64,000 bases of DNA from the NCBI RefSeq assembly GCF_043380555.1, contig NC_091758.1, positions 15,675,400 through 15,739,399 of the forward strand, written 5' to 3'. Positions 21,836-32,604 of this stretch are shown here, piece after piece. The notes under the pieces were generated by a model, which made no database searches, was not told the origin of the DNA, and was given only the letters and a program-made list of their open reading frames with translations. Positions within the stretch are counted from its first letter, which is position 1. Every line of letters begins with the position of its first letter. Both the position numbers and the translations under genes were made by a program. The stretch is from Nothobranchius furzeri (taxonomy: Eukaryota; Chordata; Actinopteri; Cyprinodontiformes; Nothobranchiidae).

Positions 21836-22140
21836 ACAGTAAGTATTCAGACCGTCATTAATGTTTCCTAATTCCTACTTTATTTTGCAGACATTTCCTA
21901 AAGTCATTTATGTTCATTATTTCCCTGATTAACATACACACAGCACCCCATATTGACAGAAAAACAGATGTTGAGACATTTCTGCAGATTTATTTAAAAA
22001 GAAAAAATGAAATGTCACATGGTTGTAAGTATTCAGACCCTTTGCTCAGAATTTAGTAGAAGCACACTTTTGAGGTCCTGAGCGCTCTAAAGAAGTTTCT
22101 GTGGACTGACTAATCAAACGTTAGTTAGTGCAATATTTCT
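21836..22140. mobile_element. Tc1-like transposon remnant
   Basis: GTACAGTAAGTATTCAGACC near the left and AAGTATTCAGACCCTTTGCT near 22028 are the terminal and subterminal repeats of a common fish Tc1 family. Near 22102 the text 'TGGACTGACTAATCAAACG' resembles the first catalytic-D region of a Tc1 transposase. An internal deletion is likely. No open frame remains. Confidence 0.55.
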
Positions 22141-22780
22141 CCTACAAAAACGTCCAATACGTATTATTAATTAGGCTGATTATTTGGCACATACACATCT
22201 GCTGTTTTTAAAACCACATGTTATGAAATGTAATAATTTAGTTTACTGTAAAATAATGCAAATTATGTATAAATCTAAATTAAAGTTACTTCTGCAAAGT
22301 ATACAAGTTTTTTTTTCTTGTTTAGAAACTATGATTTTAGAGATATTAATTTGTTGTTCCTTTGGCAAAAAAAGAAGTTAAAAGGAAATGTATATCTGCG
22401 GTGGGGGTTAAACTGTGGAATAATGTCAGTGTAAATGGAAGAACTTGTGGTTTTGAAGATAATTTTTGACTGTTACAAGAGTTTATAAGTTGTCTTGTAA
22501 ATGTAAGAGTATTGTGAACTTTTTTGACTAAATGGTGTATATTTCTCTTCTTTTCTGTTTTTGCTTAAATTGTACAGACTTGTGTTAAAGGGGTAGATTA
22601 GTTTGTTTAATTGGTTAAAAAGGACAAGCATAAACTGTGAAATTCACAGTAATTAACCGGCAGCAAATGACAAGTTATTGTAAAAATAATTAGTGTTGTA
22701 GCAGTAAAACAGAACACAGTAACTAACATTTACTGTATGTACTATTACAGTATTATTTATTTACTGTAAACTTGGCATGA
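22141..22780. other. Unassigned sequence with ACAGTAA motifs
   Basis: I see no ORF of note. Short repeated ACAGTAA/TTACTGT motifs (22640-22770) suggest an old inverted-repeat MITE, but the ends could not be fixed. Confidence 0.3.
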
Positions 22781-22784
22781 GTTA

Positions 22785-23045
22785 ACTGGCGGATCCGTAA
22801 AAAACACCCAACACAGAATGACACGTTTAAGAATGTTTATTAAAAGGGGAGAGGCAAAGGCTAGGTCAGGAGACAGGAGGTCGTTACCAGGAGGGTAAGG
22901 GATAGGGAAATCCAAAAGGCGAAGTCGGGGACGGAGCAGGATCGGAGCCAGAAGGTCAGAGATGCAGCGGTGCAAACAGGGTAATCCAAAAAGGCGAGGT
23001 CGGGGACGGAGCAGGGTTCTGGATCTTCGATGGCAAATAACCACT
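22785..23045. repeat. Dispersed repeat with an internal ~110-bp duplication
   Basis: AATCCAAAAGGCGAAGTCGG near 22910 is repeated as AATCCAAAAAGGCGAGGTCG near 22983, each followed by GGGACGGAGCAGG. The style resembles LTR or satellite-like repeats common in fish. No coding content. Confidence 0.35.
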
Positions 23046-23249
23046 TAACTGTGTGCATCCCTTTTATTTGCCTCCAATATGTGGTATTGTTTTGCCATTT
23101 GGTTAAATGCCAAATAAACGTGTGCAAACCAAGAATAAATTCAAACTAATTTTTTATCAACTTAGTAAACATTGCAAGCTTCAGGTTCCTTATAAACAAG
23201 ACAAAAAACATTTGTATACATTACCTGTTCATCAAACTTCGGTAACAGG

Positions 23250-23843
23250 ATGTCCATGTCACGTGTTAACATAATATCTGGAATCCAAACAAACAGTATT
23301 AGAAAACTGTTGTTCGAAGCTAATGATTCAGCTGTGGACTTACAGAAGGAATATAAGGAACTGAAAGACTCCAATGTGAAGTTAGTTAAGGAGAAGCGTG
23401 AGACAACGTTAGAGCTGGAGAAGGTGAAAGGTCAGCTGCTCCTCGTTTCTGAAGATGAAAAGCAAAACACAGAACAGTTGAAAAAGGTAGCAGCTGAGAA
23501 GGTAAAGATCGCCAGCGAGCTGGAGGACTGTAAAACCCAGATGGCAAGACTAAAGGAAGTACAACTCATAAACATTAGAGAGTTAGAAAACAAAATAACA
23601 CAACTTGAGGCGGAAAACAACAGGCTCATTGAGGAGAATAAGGCAAGTCAGAAATTATCTGAAAAGAGGCCTAGCGACCGTAGTTCAAAGAGTAGGGAAT
23701 TTATCATTTACAGACATGTAGAACCTGAGAAAATTCAAGTTAGAAAGACTAATTTTCTGCCCCCAATGTTACCACAACACAAAATCAGCACCTTAAACCA
23801 AAAGCAGGACAAAAATAAGACCCAGTTATGCCACAAAAAATGA
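23250..23843 (+). CDS. Coiled-coil ORF, family not recognised
   Basis: The uninterrupted frame of 197 codons is strongly alpha-helical: residues about 20-135 show continuous heptads rich in E, K and L (QLEAENNRLIEENKA near the end), followed by a basic tail without heptads and a stop at 23841-23843. Codon content and lack of stops look coding. There is no signal peptide or membrane segment. The start may be an exon edge rather than a true Met. It could be the last exon of a host structural protein such as a kinetochore, centrosome or synaptonemal component, or a retrocopy. It has no sequence overlap with the coiled-coil ORF at 10.1-11.1 kb. Confidence 0.4.
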   Translation: MSMSRVNIISGIQTNSIRKLLFEANDSAVDLQKEYKELKDSNVKLVKEKRETTLELEKVKGQLLLVSEDEKQNTEQLKKVAAEKVKIASELEDCKTQMARLKEVQLINIRELENKITQLEAENNRLIEENKASQKLSEKRPSDRSSKSREFIIYRHVEPEKIQVRKTNFLPPMLPQHKISTLNQKQDKNKTQLCHKK

Positions 23844-24000
23844 ATAAAATTAAACCGGTAAAGAGCCTTGGCAAGCCAAACTGGAGACAATGACCTAATG
23901 AAAGTTAAGACTTTTGAATCCTAGCGTCCTTAAAGCTTAAAACTGACCTCCATAAACAGCCAGAGACAGGTGAGATCGTGGGAGAACCCACCAGATATAC

Positions 24001-24787
24001 CAGGGGTGGGCAATTATTTTTTCCATGGGGCCACATGAGAAACAGAAAATTTTGTGGAGGGCCAGGCCAAAGGGCTGAAGTCAATTATGCATAATATTAA
24101 TGGTATTTCTTTATAAAAAGCAGTAAATGCAATTGTTTTTCAAGCTGGTAAGAGTAGACTATATGTTATAAATGAGCAAAAAGGAAAAAGTGAGGTTGGC
24201 TTACAAAAATGTGATTTATTCAAATTTCCCAAGGCAATGGTAAACAAAGTGTGCACATTTGGTTTTTCTTAAACATTTGTGACTTATATTAGTTAACAGT
24301 TTCAGTCACATTCACTCCAAAACACAATTTGAGTTTCAAATATTGTTGGAAAGAGGTTCTTAGCATTCTACAGATACACAGTATTGTCTGTAAAATAAAA
24401 TCACTGTACTGTGATCTTGAGAAAGAGGTTAAAAAAAAGTGTCCCAGTTCACTGCTAGTTGCCTACATTTGTGGTCCAAACACCTTATTTTGTGTTTTTA
24501 AGCAATTTTTTTCTTATTCAGTGAGAGAAATCTAGTCTCTGCTGGGCTTTAACGAGTGCATCATAGTCAGGTTGCAGTGGTAGCTGGTGAAAAATATTTT
24601 TGGTGGGGCTGTGCTATTATTTTTTTTAACAAACTTGTGCTTTCTGAGCTTTGTGCACAACTTCATTATTTCCTGAATTAAGCACAGCTCTTTTGTTTCC
24701 TGTCTTACATTATTGGACAAAGGGATTAATCCACGTGTGTCTGACTATTGGCACGCTGCCTTGCGGACCAAGGTTGAAAAATACTGC
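24001..24787. mobile_element. hAT-like non-autonomous element(s), two hAT-type termini facing outwards
   Basis: The left end CAGGGGTGGGCAATTATTTT and, on the minus strand from 24787, a CAGTATTTTTCAACCTTGGT end are both typical of hAT families, but they are not a matched pair. There may be two abutting fragments. No ORF and no matching 8-bp flanks were found. Confidence 0.4.
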
Positions 24788-24909
24788 ATTAAATTGCACA
24801 TAAAATAACATGACCATAAATGGTCCGCATCCACATTACTGTTTGTGAAACTAACATACTGGAGAATTTCATCACAATAATATTAAATAAACAAGTATGT
24901 ACCTGATCT

Positions 24910-25893
24910 TTTGCATGCTGTTGGTGAAGCTCTGGATGACCCCTGTCAGATGTAGACAGAGTCAATGTTCCTCTTCTGCAGCTGGTTGAACAGCATGTCC
25001 ACATGTGGCATGATCTTGTGACACAATGCCAGCAGAAAGCCGAAATCTTCTTCCTCCAGCATTCTCACAAAGCCTCCTGCCTCTCTCTCAGGGATTGGAT
25101 CAAAGTCATCCGAGTCTCTGATCATCTGGAAAAATCTGAGGAGGTCATCCTTGTGCTCATACACTGTGTTGACATCTCTCTCTTGGACAAAATGTGCCGG
25201 TTCTGATCCACTTCTTCCTTGTGTTTCTTCACTGCAAGCCTGTGCCCCTCGTCTCAAGCTGCATGACAATGTTAGCTCTTCCTAGCATAGCTAGCTTCAC
25301 CGTGTTGTCCATGTGTGCCCGGGATAACTCGTGTTTCTTCACCTTCTCAGAAAAATGTTTCATGTCCGTAACTCCTGACTCAATCCATGCCTCATCTGTC
25401 CCAGTCGTTTTGAATAACAAACACGGAAAGCAAAATAACGCATTAGCGTGATTGCATCCAGCTAGCCAAGCCTTCCTGGTGTACGTGCTGGAGTAGTCGA
25501 GACTCTGCCGAGTTCTACCGAACAGCAACGAAAGCCTTGGGCGGTACTTTTATCGCACATCATGCTTCTGAATCAACGTTGACGCTGATTGGATACATTC
25601 CCATTCCTACCATTTGATTTTCTTGTCAGCAATTGGCCGGCTGCTTCCGTGCTGTTTGGGCAATTGAAACATAGCCTACAGCCTTTCTGTCGCCTCCACC
25701 GCTCAGCAGAGAGCTTCTCACCAATATAGATAGATAGATAGATATGATTTGTTTTTGTTACAAATCACACAATTAACTTAGAATATGTGATTATTGTTAA
25801 TTTTATTTATTTATTTTTTTAAATAAAAATTAAAAACACTGGGGAAAACTGGGAGGGAGGCGCCCTATCGCCCTCTACTGGCCAGCCGCCACT
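24910..25893 (-). pseudogene. ZMYM1-like hAT transposase, 5' portion
   Basis: Starts on the minus strand at the terminus CAGTGGCGGCTGGCCAGTAG (25893). After about 365 bp of leader the frame opens at 25528 (MLFGRTRQSLDYS) with a TTF-type zinc-finger-like region NALFCFPCLLF and HFSEKVKKHELSRAH. A second frame (25269-24946) continues with DDLLRFFQMIRD and FLLALCHKIMPHVDMLF, as in zinc finger MYM-type 1-like transposases. The catalytic and dimerisation parts are absent, so this is a 3'-truncated copy. The same 5' end occurs at 6545-6949. Confidence 0.7.
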
Positions 25894-25999
25894 GCATATT
25901 ACACTTGATTTAGTCTCTGCTTCCACTTCAAATCAATCTCTCTGGGCTCCTTTGATCGGTTCCATCACATAGCGATGATGGGGAACCGTTGATGTTGTC

Positions 26000-26460
26000 C
26001 AGCGGCATGGTGTGGGTGGGGGGTTGGAGGGTCTGAGTTTGGAGTATCCGGATGTTCCCTGGAGGTGGGTTCACTCGAGGAGTCTGGGACTGGGGGGCCG
26101 TTGCCCCCCTCTGGAGGTGCTCGGGTTACCTCGGGGGGGGTGGACTACTGGCGGTTGTGAGTGGGGCCCCTTGGAGGTCTTGGAGGCGGCTATGGGTCAC
26201 TGCCTGGCAGCTGCATTGCCCCTGGGCGGGTCTGGGTGGGGGCCTGGGGGCTCAGGTTGTGGGGGTGGCCGGCCCCGTGTGGGGATCTGGGCGGGGCCCT
26301 GGGGGTCGGATCCTGACACTTATGTTGCCGGGAAGAAGTCAGGAACATGCAGCAGTGCCTGGCCCGGGTTCAGGGGCCTCGGGTAGACCCTGGCTCCTCT
26401 GCTGTTCCATCACAGGGGAAGGGGAGGTCCAGGAGGGGGAGGACCCAACCTTACCTGGAT
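26000..26460 (+). repeat. G-rich dispersed repeat
   Basis: The + strand is dominated by GGG runs (for example GGGTGGGGGCCTGGGGGC), with potential to form G-quadruplexes. Two + strand frames stay open for 120-150 codons only because the sequence is GC-rich; the translations are Gly/Trp-rich and not protein-like. I believe it is a recurrent fish repeat rather than a gene. Confidence 0.4.
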
Positions 26461-26469
26461 GTCCAATGT

Positions 26470-28470
26470 CTTATATATTCTGGAAGTTGTGCAAATGATA
26501 ATTTTCTGTCCACCAATGTAGCTAGCAAAGTGTTTCACCGCCCACATGGTGGAAAGCAAAGCTTTTTCACAGCCACAGTACTTCAACTCAGGACCGGACA
26601 AGAGCTTACTAGCATAGGCTACGACACGCCTGTCGCAGTCATATACTTGGTAGAGACCAGCACTCAAACAGTGAGCCGAGAAACCGACCTCAAGGTGGAA
26701 CTCCTTATCGCAATCGGGGAGCGCCAAGCATGGAGCTGAGCATAACGCGGCCTTCAGGTCATCCATGGCCTGTTGCTGCTGCTCAGTCCACTTGAAAGGC
26801 ACATCCTTCTTCAGTAGATTAGTCAGAGGTCTCGCTATCTCAGCGTAATGTTCTACGAACTGGTGCGAGTAGTTGCACACCCATAGGAAGCTCCGAAGTT
26901 CGGAGACGTTCGTAGGAGGTGTGATGGTGGTCACACCTTGAATTCTGCCTAGTTGAGGCTGCACTCCCTGTGGTCCCACAAGGAGGCCAACAAGCTGATC
27001 CTGCGACCTGCACCACTGACCTTTGGCGAGAGAAATCTTTGCACCTGCAGCTGCGAGCTGACCCATGACATGGTCCAGCTCGGACAGGTGGTCATCCAAG
27101 GTACGCTTACGAACAAGAATGTCGTCGACATAGATGAGGCTCGCTTTCGAGCATCAGGGCAGGCTTTGTCCAATAAGATGTTAAACTCAGCTGGCGAGTT
27201 GGAATAACCAAAAGGACATCAAGTGAAGGAGTACTGGCAGTTAGAAAAGGAGAAGGCTAGTTTGTATTGGTCCAATTTATGGACAGGAATTGTCCAGAAT
27301 CCAGACGCAATGTCAAGGGTGGAGAAGTATTTAGCATCTTTCACTTTTGGAAGTTCTTGTTCCAGGCGTGCCATCGGCCACCTAGACAAGGGAACCTGTT
27401 TGTTGAGTTGCCTGTAGTCAATGGTTAGCCGCCACTTACCATTAGGCTTCTTTGCTGGCCACAATGGAGCCAAGTAGGTGCTGTTGCAGGGTCGGATGAT
27501 CCCTTTAGCCAAGAGGCTTTCAATGATTTCCTGGACTGGTCCGTGGGACGCCAGGGGAAACTTGTATTGACGCACAGAAGTCGGCGCAGCTTGTGGCAGT
27601 GTAGGAATCCTGACTTCATGGATAGTGGTTAGACCACAGTCCAAGGAGTCAAGTGAAAGAAAATCTTTGTATTTTAACAAAAGTTGTCGTATTTTGTCTC
27701 GCTCGACATCGTTGGTAAGAGCATCTGCTTGGACCACGACCTGTTCAGTCTGAGACAGAACATCAGATGGAGTCTCTGGTGACTTTGAGCCCGGCAGTGA
27801 GCATGCGGTTCCCCCACGCTCAGGACCACTTACTGCAAGGCACTGTAAGTACGGGAAAGACAGTGGAATGAACGGTCGAGGTTTTCTAACACTTGCCATC
27901 AGTTCACCACTTGCAATGTCAATAAAACCGTCCAAACGCTTCAAAAGCTCGATACCTATGAGCAAGGGCATGGTCATTCTCTCACAGACGTAGGCGGGAT
28001 GTGTCAAGCTCATGGGCCCTATCGTGAACTGGAGCAGAGTCTTAGAAGACAAGAGCACCAGAGAATCAGAGAGAACACGGATAGTTAATGCACATGGGAT
28101 CAGTTCTGGAGGGTGCACGCCCCCCCTTACATCCAAGCAGATGATGTCATAGAGAGACTTGCTCATGAATGTAAAATCTGAACCTGTGTCTAACAGTGCA
28201 CTGCTGGAAAGCACCTGTTGCACAATGACCTTTACTGTGGGCTTACCACCCTTCCCCTGTGGCAGGAGAGGTACCAGCAGTATTTCGTCAGGCTCGGCAC
28301 CAGGGAGCGCCGGGCTACTGTCCGTGGGGCTGTCACTTATCATCAATGTGGATGGAGCGAATTGCGAGTGGTTGAGGGTTTCCTGTAAGTCAGAGCCAAT
28401 TAAAACATCAGACTGCAGCATTCTCATTTTATCTGGCGGCAGGTCCGCCAAACATGGGGTTGCTGGACCT
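26470..28470 (-). pseudogene. LTR retroelement pol: retropepsin, reverse transcriptase, start of RNase H
   Basis: The minus-strand frame 28470-27219 contains an aspartic protease motif LLDTGSDFTF (about 28190) and the RT start: LWPAKKPNGKWRLTIDYRQL and STLDIASGFWTIPV. The frame then shifts; YVDD lies near 27130 in another frame. A third frame (27099-26500) carries the RT thumb and an RNase H-like tail, ending near 26500 at the G-rich repeat. 3' integrase and LTR are missing. The RT resembles vertebrate retrovirus-like or Gypsy-like elements; I cannot decide between them. It is interrupted at its N-terminal side by an RTE LINE. Confidence 0.7.
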
Positions 28471-28484
28471 CCCACCTGAAAATC

Positions 28485-30340
28485 GTCGTCGTCTTCCTCC
28501 GCTTATCCGGATCGCGGGGGCAGCATCCCAACTAGGGAGCTCCAGAACGTCCTCTCCCTGGCCTTCTCCACCAGCTCCTCCGGCAGGATCCCAAGGTGTT
28601 CCCGGACCAGATTGGAGATGTACCCTCGCCAACGTGTCCTGGGTCGACCCGGGGACCTCCTGCTGGTAGGACATGCCCGAAACACCTCCCCGGGGAGGCG
28701 TCCAGGAGGCATCCTGACCAGATGCCCAAACCACCTCAACTGGCTCCTTTCGATCCGGAGGAGCAGCAGTTCTACTCCGAGTCCCTACCGAATGTCCGAG
28801 CTCCTCACCAAGGCTGAGCCCGGCCACCCTACAGAGTAAACTCATTTCGGCCGCTTGTATCCACGATCTCGTTCTTTCGGTCATTACCCAAAGCTCATGA
28901 CCATAGGTGAGGATTGGGACGTAGATCGACCGGTAAATCGAGAGCCTGGCTTTCTGGCTCAGCTCCTTCTTCACCACGACAGATCGGCTCAACGTCCGCA
29001 TCACTGCAGATGCTGAACCAATCCGCCTGTCGATCTCCCGATCCCTCCTACCCTCACTCGTGAACAAGACCCCGAGATACTTAAACTCCTCCACTTGAGG
29101 TAGGACCTCTCCCCCGACCCGGAGTTGGCAAGTCACCCTTTTCCGGTCGAGAACCATGGTCTCAGATTTGGAGGTGCTGATCCTCATCCCAGCCGCTTCA
29201 CACTCGGCTGCGAACCTACCCAGCAAGAGCTGAAGGTCAAAGCTGGATGAAGCTAGGAGGACCACATCATCCACAAAATGCAGAGACGAGATTCTCCTGC
29301 CACCAAACTCGACACACTCTACACCACAGCTGGGCCTAGAAATTCTGTCCATAAAGGTAATGAACAGAACCGGTGACAAAGGGCAGCCCCGGCAGAGTCC
29401 AACCCTCACTGGGAACAGGTCCGACTTACTGCCGGGCTATGCGGACCAAACTCACGCTCCTCTGGTAAAGGGACTGAATGGCCCTTAACAGAAAGCCACC
29501 CACCCCATACTCCTGGAGCGTACCCCACAGGGTGCCCCTGGGGACACGGTCATAAGCCTTCTCCAAATCCACAAAACACATGTGGATTGGTTGGGCAAAC
29601 TCCCGTGCCCCCTCCATCACCCTTGCAAGGGTATAGAGCTGGTCCACAGTTCCACGGCCAGGACGAAAACCACATTGCTCCTCCTCAATCTGAGATTCAA
29701 CTATCGATCGGACCATCCTCTCCAGTACCCTGGAGTAGACCTTTCCAGGGAGACTGAGGAGTGTGATCCCCCTATAGTTGGAACACACCCTCAGGTCACC
29801 CTTCTTAAAGATGGGGACCACCACCCCGGTCTGCCACTCCACAGGAACTGCCCCCGATGACCACGCAATGTTGCAGATACATGTAAACCATGACAGCCCT
29901 ACAACATCCATAGCCTTGAGATACCCAGGACGAACCTCATCTGCCCCCGGGTCTCGGCCGCTGTGTAGTTGTTTGACTACCTCAGCAACTTCTGCCCCCG
30001 AGATTGGACAGTCCATCCCCAGGTCTCCTGGCTCTGGTTCCTCCTCGGAATGCGCGTAAGAGGGATTGTGGAGCTCCTCAAAGTATTCCTTCCACCGTCC
30101 GACTATAGCCCCAGTTGACATCAGCATCTCCCCCATCCCCACTGTAAACAGTGTGAGCAAGTTGCTGCCTTCCTCTCCTGAGGCACCGGACAGTTTGCCA
30201 GAACCTCTTTGGAGCCAATCGATAGTCTTTCTCCATGGTCTCACCAAACTCCTCCCACGCCCAAGATTTTGCCTCGACAACTGCCACTGCTGCACCCCGC
30301 TTGGCTATCCGGTACCTGTCTGCTGCCTCCGGAGACCCAC
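28485..30340 (-). pseudogene. RTE reverse transcriptase
   Basis: The frame 30295-29426 has WQTGVVVPIFKKGD, NYRGITLLS, EEQCGFRPGRGTVDQ and CFVDLEKAYDRVPRG. The frame 29409-28429 has GCPLSPVLF, then HFVDDVVLLAS, where the usual FADD is FVDD, and KYLGVLF. The C-terminal part (GHLVRMPPGRLPG, in another frame at 28739-28503) is the typical RTE tail. A frameshift near 29420 and one near 28750 break it. FVDD may also impair catalysis. Confidence 0.8.
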
Positions 30341-30347
30341 AGACCAG

Positions 30348-31664
30348 TCACGCCCTGTAGGCCTCCTTCTTCATCCTGATGGCTCTCTGAACCTCTGGTG
30401 TCCACCAGCGGGTACGGGGGTTGCCACCACGACTGGCACCGGCCACCTTGTGACCACAGCTAGCAACAGCCACCTCAACAATCGCAGAGTGGAACAAGGC
30501 CCACTCGGAGTCAATGTCCCCCACTGCTCTTGGGACGCGGTCAAAGCTCTGTCGGAGGTGGGAGTTAAAGACCGTCTTAACAGGTTCTTCTGACAGGCAT
30601 TCCCAGCAGACCCTCACTATGCATTTGGGTCTGCCAGGTCTACGCTGCATCTTCCCCTGCCATCTGATCCAACTCGCCACCAGGTGGTGATCAGTTGACA
30701 GCTCCGCTCCTCTCTTCACTCGGGTGTCCAAAACATACGGCCGCAGGTCAGATGATACGACTACAAAGTCTATCATCGACCTGCGACCTAGGCTGCCCTG
30801 GTACCAAGTGTACCGATGGGCATCCTTATGTTCGAACATGGTGTTCGTTATGGCCAAACTGCGGCTTGCACAGAAGTCCAATAACGAAACACCACTCGAG
30901 TTAAGATCAGGCGGGCCGTTCCTCCCAATCACACCCCTCCAGGTCAAGCTGTCACTGCCCACGTGATCATTGAAGTCCCCCAGCAGGACAATGGAGTACC
31001 CTGATGGAGCACTATCTAGCACTCATCCCAGGGACTCCAAAAAGGGTGGGTACTCTGAACTGATATTTGGCCCATAAGCACAAACAACAGTCAGGACCCG
31101 CTCCCCGACCCGAAGGCGAAGGGAAGCTACCCTCTCGTCCCCCGGGGTAAACCGCAACACACAGGCAGAGAGTCTTGGGGCCAACAAAAAGCCAACCCCA
31201 GCCCTCAGCCTCACATCCGGAGCAACTCCAGCAAAGGAGAGTGTCCAACCCCTCTCAAGGACTTAGGTTCCAGAGCCAATGCTATGTGTCGAGGTGAGTC
31301 CGATTATATCTAGCCGGTACTGCTCAACCTCTGCCACAAGCTCCTGCTCCTTCCCCGCCAGCGAGGTGATGTTCCATGCCCCAAAACCCAGTTTTCTTGT
31401 CCGGGGATCGGACCGCCAAGGCTCCCGCCTTGGCCTGCCACCTGATCCACATTGTACCGGACCCTTCATGTTCCTCCTGTGGGTGGTGGGTCCACAGTTG
31501 GAAGAGCCCATGTATCCAGTTCGGGCTGGGCCCGGCCGGGCCCCATGGGTGAAAACCCGGCCACCAGGCGCTCGCTCACGGGCCCCATCCCCAGGCCTTG
31601 CTCCAGGGTGGGACCCCAGTAACCCTCCGGGCCGGGTACTCTGACTCTTTGAATTTACATCCAT
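30348..31664 (-). pseudogene. RTE endonuclease domain
   Basis: Frame pieces 31664-31263, 31214-31023 and 31022-30348 carry the APE motifs in order: LGFGAWNITSLAGKEQELV, then VCAYGPN, then IVLLGDFNDHVGSD, DFVVVSSDLRPYV and a final STDHHLV. This is the magnesium-dependent nicking endonuclease of RTE LINEs. One stop lies at about 31023 (in ESLG*VLDSAP) and one frameshift near 31260. Confidence 0.8.
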
Positions 31665-31802
31665 GAAAGATCCTGTGAACCGTTCTTTGTCTCACCCTTC
31701 ACCTAAGACCAATTTGTCATGGGAGACCCTACCAGGGGCACAAAGTGCCCAGACAACGTAGCTCCTAGGATCGTCACGATAAGGTGACGGTTCAAGGAGA
31801 AG

Positions 31803-31984
31803 CCCACCTGAAAATCATTCACAAAATCTTGGATTCTTGTGACATCCTGTTGCAGATTGCAAAGCTGCAATTTCATTCTTCTCATCTCAGCAAGCTGCAT
31901 TTGGGATCTGTTTGTCTCTTCAGCAAGTTCGTTTGTCATCTGTAGTATGAGGGATGTTAACTGTTTAATTTCCTCTGATCCCAT
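31803..31984 (-). pseudogene. 5' start of the same LTR retroelement ORF (short gag-like coiled coil)
   Basis: ATG at 31984, then a heptad-rich stretch (LAEETNRSQMQLAEM) for about 55 codons up to the RTE insertion. Discounting the RTE and one copy of the 14-bp TSD, the codon phase joins exactly to the protease/RT frame at 28470. The leader before the protease is short for a gag, so capsid and nucleocapsid may be missing or may never have been in this frame. Confidence 0.55.
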
Positions 31985-31994
31985 TTTTAATCAA

Positions 31995-32604
31995 TGTAAC
32001 GATCCTTTTATTTGTTGTAAAATTAATGGAAGCTGAACAAGAAACAGTTCTTACCGGTTAATTATAAATTAACTTGTTACAGGAGAAATTTTGAGTTTTG
32101 AATGAACGTTCAGGCCAAACCATTAAGTAACGACAAGAAATATCACTCTGCCGACCTCACTAAAGATGGCTGCGAAGCTGTGGTCTGACCACTCTCAAGG
32201 TGGCGGTTTGATGCGCATGCACTGTCCGTCACCTGGCAGTTAGCACAGATGCAACCGAGTCTGTTTCTCACACCCAAGTGTTAAAAAACGCCGCTAAATC
32301 AACTCGAACGAATTGAATTTATATCCCTTTGTGGGTAGCGGATTTAGAAGACACAGGGGCGCTGTGTTGATCGATTTTCCAGCTACAGTTTGCAAGTCTG
32401 TTTTTGCCGAAACCGAAAGGTAAGCTTAGCAGCTAAGCACTAAGCTAGCGGACCTGTCAGCTGATACAGGCAAAATAGAACCAATTGTGCGGTAGAATTG
32501 GCCGGTGCGAATAATCGAGCGTTCGTGAGCGTCCGTATTATTATTCGGCCTAATTTAGCTTGGACAATACGTTTCGTCCGTGGCTATTCCGTGTAAGAAG
32601 CTTA
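31995..32604 (-). mobile_element. Candidate 5' LTR of the interrupted retroelement (left part)
   Basis: On the plus strand it starts TGTAACGATCC at 31995. On the right of the Gypsy insertion the segment 53403-53504 ends CTCCGTTACA. Together they form about 0.7 kb with TG...CA ends, and on the minus strand an AATAAAAGG signal sits just before the LTR end. The retroelement start codon follows only 10 bp downstream (31984). No conventional primer-binding site is visible in that gap. The LTR call is an inference from ends and position. Confidence 0.4.

Larger units (their letters stand above)
28485..31802 (-). mobile_element. RTE-clade LINE (Rex3/BovB-like), near full length, 14-bp TSD
   Basis: Flanked by CCCACCTGAAAATC on both sides (28471-28484 and 31803-31816). 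The length of 3318 bp fits RTE elements. Order on the minus strand: a GC-rich 5' part, APE endonuclease, reverse transcriptase, and a 3' end finishing in a short GAC repeat. The target was the reading frame of another retroelement. A few frameshifts and stops make it inactive. Confidence 0.85.

Noticed and set aside
24001..24787. Single hAT MITE with matched ends
   Set aside because: The two termini belong to different hAT end types and no 8-bp duplication was found, so it is reported only as fragment(s).
26012..26739. Gly/Trp-rich plus-strand ORFs
   Set aside because: They are open because the DNA is G-rich; no domain, and the downstream part is antisense to a reverse transcriptase.
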